NCBI GenBank assembly: GCA_964609085.1
Contig: CAZSRZ010000012.1
Coordinates: 1-64,000, forward strand
Source of the DNA: JANPLG01 sp964609085
Lineage (GTDB): Bacteria; Armatimonadota; SYMT01
Reading direction: 5' to 3'
Length of the DNA stretch: 64,000 nucleotides
Positions 60,609-64,000 of this stretch are shown here, piece by piece; position 1 is the stretch's first letter; each line of letters starts with the position of its first letter. The translations under genes and the position numbers were made by a program. A model generated the notes under the pieces. The model saw nothing but the letters and a program-made list of their open reading frames with translations. It searched no databases and was not told the origin of the DNA.

Positions 60609-62162
60609 ATGGCCAACGGTATGACCGTGAGTCACACCTATGACAGCGACAGCCGCGAACTGCTGCTGGAGAACCGGAAGAGCGATGGCACGGGGATCGC
60701 CGTCTACACGGCGCAGTATGACAACGCTGGCAATCGGCTCAACGTCGTCGAGCTCGACGGCAGCCGGGTGACGTATGGCTACGACGAAGTATCCCAGCTC
60801 ACCAGCGAGGTGCGGTCGGGGACCTGGCCCTACGACATCCAGTATGAGTACGACGGCTGCATGAACCGGAAGCGGATGATCGAGAGCGGCGCCGTCACCA
60901 GCTACAGCCACAACGCGGCCAACGAGCTTCTCGTGGTCCAACCCTTCAACGCCTTCCCGACCAGCATGACCTGGGACGCCGACGGGAACCTGGAGACCGA
61001 AGTCACCGGGGCGAATCGGACCACGCGAAGCTGGGACTCCGAGAACATGATGGTCAGCGTCAGCAGCCCCGACGGCCTGGCCACCCACACCTACAGCCAG
61101 GGTCAGAACGGCTACCGCGTGCGCAAAGCAGACCCGGACGGAACGACGGTCTTCGTCTGGGATCTCGAGAACATGCTTCTCGAGGCAGACCTGGCCGGCG
61201 TGACACAGGCGAAGTACACCGACTTTCCGGGGTATTGGGGTGGCCTGGCCAGCCAGCGGATGAGCAGCGTCTCCGGTTGGTACTGTACGGACGCGGACGG
61301 AAACGTGCGCTACCTGGTTGATGAACAGGGTCTCGCGGGCGGCCAGATCTGTCTCGCGTCGTTTGGGGTGCGGCTGGACGGCGCCGTCGGGCGGGAGCTA
61401 CCCTGCGTCTTCCACGGCCTCACGGGGTACCGCACTGCGGGAGCAACCCTATTCGTTCGCGCGAGATCTCTGCAGCCCTCGGTCGGCCGATTCTCGAGCC
61501 GTGACCCCTTCGGTACCTCTGATCTCTACGTGTATTGCGGTAATCGGCCTCTCCTGCTGGACGACCCATCTGGGCTAGTATCCAGGAAGGGGAAGCCGTC
61601 GGGTGTCGAGTGGACTGCCTTGCTTCCCATTCTTCCTTCTCCACTTAGGGAACTATGCCTTGGGGCAGCGACGTGTCAGTACCTGCAAGGACTGACCGAG
61701 TACGGCAACTGGTGTGGAGCGGGGATCTCAGGTCCAGCCACCGGTCGTCCGAGCACCACCTGTGATTGTATCGATACGGGGTGCGCAAACCACGACGCCT
61801 GTCTCCGGGGAATCGCGCCTGGCACTTCCTTGGCACGGCTAGCGTGCGACACGGCCCTCTGCCGCAAGGCTAAGTCGTGCCTCGGCGGGGGCTGCGATCG
61901 GCAGGTTGCGTCGCCGCCGTGTACACCGGTAACCTGCAGGCAATTTGCCTGGCGCATAATATTGAACTTCTGCCAGGGCGGAGCAGGTTCGAGCCCCCCG
62001 GCCACGTATCCCGTGCCCGCCGTCAACGGCAACCGTAACACGTCGATCGATGACATCCGCAACTGGTGCGTGTGGTATGGATGGCCGGGGATATCGCTTT
62101 ACCATCCTCCTTTTCCCAACCCTCTCGGTCCGCTACCAGGTTCAAGTTATTTCTGGAGGTGA
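60609..62162 (+). CDS. RHS-repeat tip with C-terminal phospholipase A2-like domain (putative toxin)
   Basis: About 517 residues. The first ~310 are RHS/YD repeats (AQYDNAGNRLNVVELDGSRV, YGYDEVSQLTSEV, MTWDADGNLETEV), followed by the RHS core-associated end GRFSSRDPFGTSDLYVYCGN and DDPSGL. The variable C-terminal part then has YGNWCGAGISGP (from Tyr365), a Ca-loop-like motif. CDCIDTGCANHDACL follows, with His395-Asp396 spaced D-x-x-D-x-x-C-x-x-H-D-x-C as in secreted phospholipase A2. Many further cysteines follow. Base use is less GC-rich in this tip. The ATG at 60609 is the first in RHS-like sequence; the normal large RHS N-terminus is absent, so this is a tip or orphan. Toxic phospholipase activity is inference. 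Confidence 0.78.
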   Translation: MANGMTVSHTYDSDSRELLLENRKSDGTGIAVYTAQYDNAGNRLNVVELDGSRVTYGYDEVSQLTSEVRSGTWPYDIQYEYDGCMNRKRMIESGAVTSYSHNAANELLVVQPFNAFPTSMTWDADGNLETEVTGANRTTRSWDSENMMVSVSSPDGLATHTYSQGQNGYRVRKADPDGTTVFVWDLENMLLEADLAGVTQAKYTDFPGYWGGLASQRMSSVSGWYCTDADGNVRYLVDEQGLAGGQICLASFGVRLDGAVGRELPCVFHGLTGYRTAGATLFVRARSLQPSVGRFSSRDPFGTSDLYVYCGNRPLLLDDPSGLVSRKGKPSGVEWTALLPILPSPLRELCLGAATCQYLQGLTEYGNWCGAGISGPATGRPSTTCDCIDTGCANHDACLRGIAPGTSLARLACDTALCRKAKSCLGGGCDRQVASPPCTPVTCRQFAWRIILNFCQGGAGSSPPATYPVPAVNGNRNTSIDDIRNWCVWYGWPGISLYHPPFPNPLGPLPGSSYFWR

Positions 62163-62164
62163 CG

Positions 62165-63241
62165 ATGGCGAACACGCGAACCCGAAAGGGCCCGAATTGG
62201 CTCGATAAAGTGTTGTTGCCGGCGGTGACGGTTGGCATTCTCGCGTGCTGCATTCTCAGTTCCGGCTGTAGTGCCGTCAGCAACGACACATTCCAGGACT
62301 CTGCGATCGACGTCTCCGCTGACGGCAACCGGATCTGCTTCGCCGCGGCAGGCGACGGCAGGAGAGACATCTACTGGCTCGACAGGCGGACAGGTTTGGT
62401 CCAACTGGTCGCCAAAACCGCCCAATGGGAACGGGGACCTCGGTTCGTGCCGGGATCCAATATGCTGGTGTGCAGTGCGGGCGACGCGGGAGGTGAGTCG
62501 GCCCACATTGAGCAGCGCGATCTCGGCGGGACCGCCGGACCAGTAATGCTCACCGCAGACGAGGCGCAGATCGACGAGTGCCCAGCCGTGTCGCCGAACG
62601 GGAGACTGGTGGCCTTCGCGCGCGCGCCAAAGCTCGGACTGGGGCCTAACGGCTATCTACCCGGATCATGGGACGTCTACACTGTCAGCGTGAAAGGGGG
62701 TGCTCCCGTCCAACGCACCACGATTGGCTTTGGGCGGTTGGTCTCCTTGGCCTTCTCTACTGACGGTAGGTATGTCTATTTCAATGCTCAGCGACTGCGC
62801 GTCCCTGGCTTTCGCGTTTTCCGCCTGGACTTGGCTCGACCAGCGCAGCCGGTTGAACTCAAGATGCGGCTCCCCGTGTACGAGCCGATCCCGGGACCAG
62901 GCGCGAACAGCATACTGTACTGCTCAACGGCCAAGGCGAATCCACCTGGGGGGCCAAGTACGGGTACCGTGGAGCTATTCAGGATGGACGGTCTCGCAAA
63001 GAATCGGTGGGGCAATCCCTCGCAGCTCACGCACGGGGATCAACCCATTTGGAGTCCAGTGCTCGCTCGCTCTACGCAGACGGTTTACTTCGTTCGGCAG
63101 TCGCCTAGCAGTACCATGAGGCGCCGGATGGCGGAGATCCGTAGTTACTCGCTCACCAATGGCACCGAGTCAAAGGTGGCTGGCGAGCAAATTTTTAGCG
63201 ATCCCCTTGGCGGGTCGACTGCGCCCGGGCAGGTCCGTTGA
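62165..63241 (+). CDS. Beta-propeller lipoprotein, candidate immunity protein of the RHS-PLA2 tip
   Basis: A 358-residue protein with a lipoprotein signal (VLLPAVTVGILACCILSSGC; lipobox LSSGC). The mature part has TolB/PD40-like propeller repeats (AIDVSADGNRICFAAAGDGR, ECPAVSPNGRLVAFARAP, LAFSTDGRYVYFNAQ). The ATG has GGAGGTGA at ideal spacing and starts two bases after the RHS stop, so the site lies inside the RHS 3' end and translation is coupled. In polymorphic toxin systems the gene directly after the toxin tip encodes its immunity protein; an envelope lipoprotein would suit a phospholipase acting from the periplasm. That role is inference; propellers also serve in unrelated proteins. Confidence 0.78.
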   Translation: MANTRTRKGPNWLDKVLLPAVTVGILACCILSSGCSAVSNDTFQDSAIDVSADGNRICFAAAGDGRRDIYWLDRRTGLVQLVAKTAQWERGPRFVPGSNMLVCSAGDAGGESAHIEQRDLGGTAGPVMLTADEAQIDECPAVSPNGRLVAFARAPKLGLGPNGYLPGSWDVYTVSVKGGAPVQRTTIGFGRLVSLAFSTDGRYVYFNAQRLRVPGFRVFRLDLARPAQPVELKMRLPVYEPIPGPGANSILYCSTAKANPPGGPSTGTVELFRMDGLAKNRWGNPSQLTHGDQPIWSPVLARSTQTVYFVRQSPSSTMRRRMAEIRSYSLTNGTESKVAGEQIFSDPLGGSTAPGQVR

Positions 63242-63936
63242 CTTCACGAAGCGTCGCCACCATGGGGAAGATCGATCGACCCGAAACTGTTCCGGACAGC
63301 CGAAAGCGCGATGGGACGGGGAGCGGACTCCACACGGCGAGTTACGATCAAGCGGCGAACCGCCTCAACCTGGTCGAGCTGGACGGCAGCCGGGTGACGT
63401 GTGGCTACGACGAGTCCTATCAGCTCACCAGCGAGGTGAGATCCGGCACCTGGCCGTATGACATTGCCTATCAGTATGACGGCGCCTCAAACCGGCTGGT
63501 GAAGGTGAAGGACGGTCAGCGAACGACGAGCACCTACAACGCCGCGCAGGAGCTGACGGTCATCCAGCATCCCGACGGGACGCGCACCACTCTCACCTGG
63601 GATCCCAACCGCAACCTGGAGACGGAGACCCTTGGATCGGCGACTACCACCTACCAGTGGGATGCCGAGAACCAGATTCGGCAGATCACCGAGCCACCGA
63701 GTACCGTTAACACCTACCGTTACCGGGCCCATCACTGTCGCGGCATCCAGCAGAACGACACCAGCACCAAGTACCTGATCTGGGACTGGCAGAACTGCGC
63801 ACTGGAGCTGACCGACGGCCTGGCAGTGGCCGCCGAGTACTCGGGATACCCGGGCGAGTGGGGCGGGCTGGCCAGCATGCGCCGCGGCGGTGCGTGTGGC
63901 TTGCTTCATCCGGACTACTCTGCAAAGAAACTGTGA
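63238..63936 (+). CDS. Truncated RHS-repeat fragment (second tip)
   Basis: A 232-codon open frame (TTG 63238 overlapping the lipoprotein stop, or ATG 63262). It repeats the RHS part of the gene at 60609: SYDQAANRLNLVELDGSRVT, YDESYQLTSEVRSGTWPYDI and ETETLGSATTTYQWDAENQI align with it at roughly 60% identity by eye. The match begins at the same point (DGTG) and both reach PGxWGGLAS. This copy then ends at HPDYSAKKL without the RHS core end or a toxin domain. It looks like a displaced or broken tip rather than a working protein. A new frame overlaps its stop. Confidence 0.65.
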   Translation: MTSRSVATMGKIDRPETVPDSRKRDGTGSGLHTASYDQAANRLNLVELDGSRVTCGYDESYQLTSEVRSGTWPYDIAYQYDGASNRLVKVKDGQRTTSTYNAAQELTVIQHPDGTRTTLTWDPNRNLETETLGSATTTYQWDAENQIRQITEPPSTVNTYRYRAHHCRGIQQNDTSTKYLIWDWQNCALELTDGLAVAAEYSGYPGEWGGLASMRRGGACGLLHPDYSAKKL

Positions 63937-64000
63937 AACCACTGTTAGCACTTTTGGTGCTGCCAACTATGGGAATGGTGGCACTCAAGATGATCGGGCT
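63933..64000 (+). CDS. Start of a small hydrophobic gene, cut by the window edge
   Basis: GTG 63933 overlaps the TGA of the RHS fragment and opens a frame encoding VKPLLALLVLPTMGMVALKM, a hydrophobic stretch like a signal peptide or membrane helix. Only AAAGAAA lies upstream. The window ends 22 codons in. By analogy with the first tip and its lipoprotein it could be another immunity gene, but too little is visible to say. Confidence 0.35.
   Translation, partial: MKPLLALLVLPTMGMVALKMIG

Noticed and set aside
1..64000. tRNA, rRNA, insertion sequences and integrase genes
   Set aside because: I looked for T-arm motifs, acceptor pairs and transposase-type proteins and found none apart from the tRNA-like part of ssrA.

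Overview
This is a high-GC, almost fully coding 64 kb window from a Gram-negative bacterium that makes lipopolysaccharide. Lipid A/Kdo genes sit beside planctomycete-type cytochrome operons (DUF1549/DUF1553 with DUF1501), a vWA-FHA-PP2C-kinase module, GH78 and GH15 glycosidases and RHS proteins. That mix points to Planctomycetota, Armatimonadota or a related phylum; the sequence read by eye cannot settle which. Many genes overlap by 1-4 bases (ATGA, GTGA and TTGA junctions), and GTG and TTG starts are common.

Layout. (1) 1-13186: one long plus-strand envelope operon: lpxC (3' end), fabZ, lpxA, a membrane methyltransferase, a Ca2+/H+ antiporter, an MsbA-type exporter, waaA, three GT9 heptosyltransferase-type genes, lpxK, an LpxL-type acyltransferase and a sulfatase-fold enzyme with Thr at the nucleophile position. 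(2) 13443-17480: hflX and queA, then on the minus strand a DUF1992 gene coupled to a NYN-domain nuclease gene. (3) 17775-21592: glycosyltransferase, universal stress protein and GH15 glucoamylase, an alpha-glucan-like cluster. (4) 21596-26926: small lipoprotein, lone DUF1501 protein, OLD-like ATPase, core MetE-like methyltransferase and aminotransferase. (5) 27042-36620: five-gene operon of secreted cytochrome c/DUF1549, DUF1501 and beta-propeller cytochrome proteins. (6) 36627-41871: minus-strand operon of secreted protein, Mrp, sensor kinase and membrane protein; then mgtE. (7) 43363-43798: ssrA (tmRNA) on the minus strand with a recognisable promoter, proteolysis tag and shared terminator. 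(8) 44041-49371: unknown protein, YHS-type periplasmic protein and GH78 rhamnosidase. (9) 49467-56266: phospho-signalling cluster of vWA protein, FHA/zinc-ribbon protein, PP2C phosphatase, Ser/Thr kinase with an unusual glycine loop, TPR membrane protein and SRPBCC protein. (10) 56367-59897: threonine degradation (tdh-kbl) followed by a FIST-domain sensor. (11) 59937-64000: accessory region with a 176-190 bp direct repeat, then an RHS tip whose C-terminus carries a phospholipase A2-like Ca-loop and His-Asp motif. It is followed two bases later by a lipoprotein with a near-perfect Shine-Dalgarno (a candidate immunity protein), a second truncated RHS tip and the start of another small hydrophobic gene.

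The most novel-looking element is this last region: an apparent PLA2-type RHS toxin with a lipoprotein immunity candidate. Other points of interest are the LPS operon carrying a calcium antiporter and a Thr-type sulfatase-fold enzyme, the kinase with a degenerate glycine loop, and the CX4CH haem site in the cytochrome operon.
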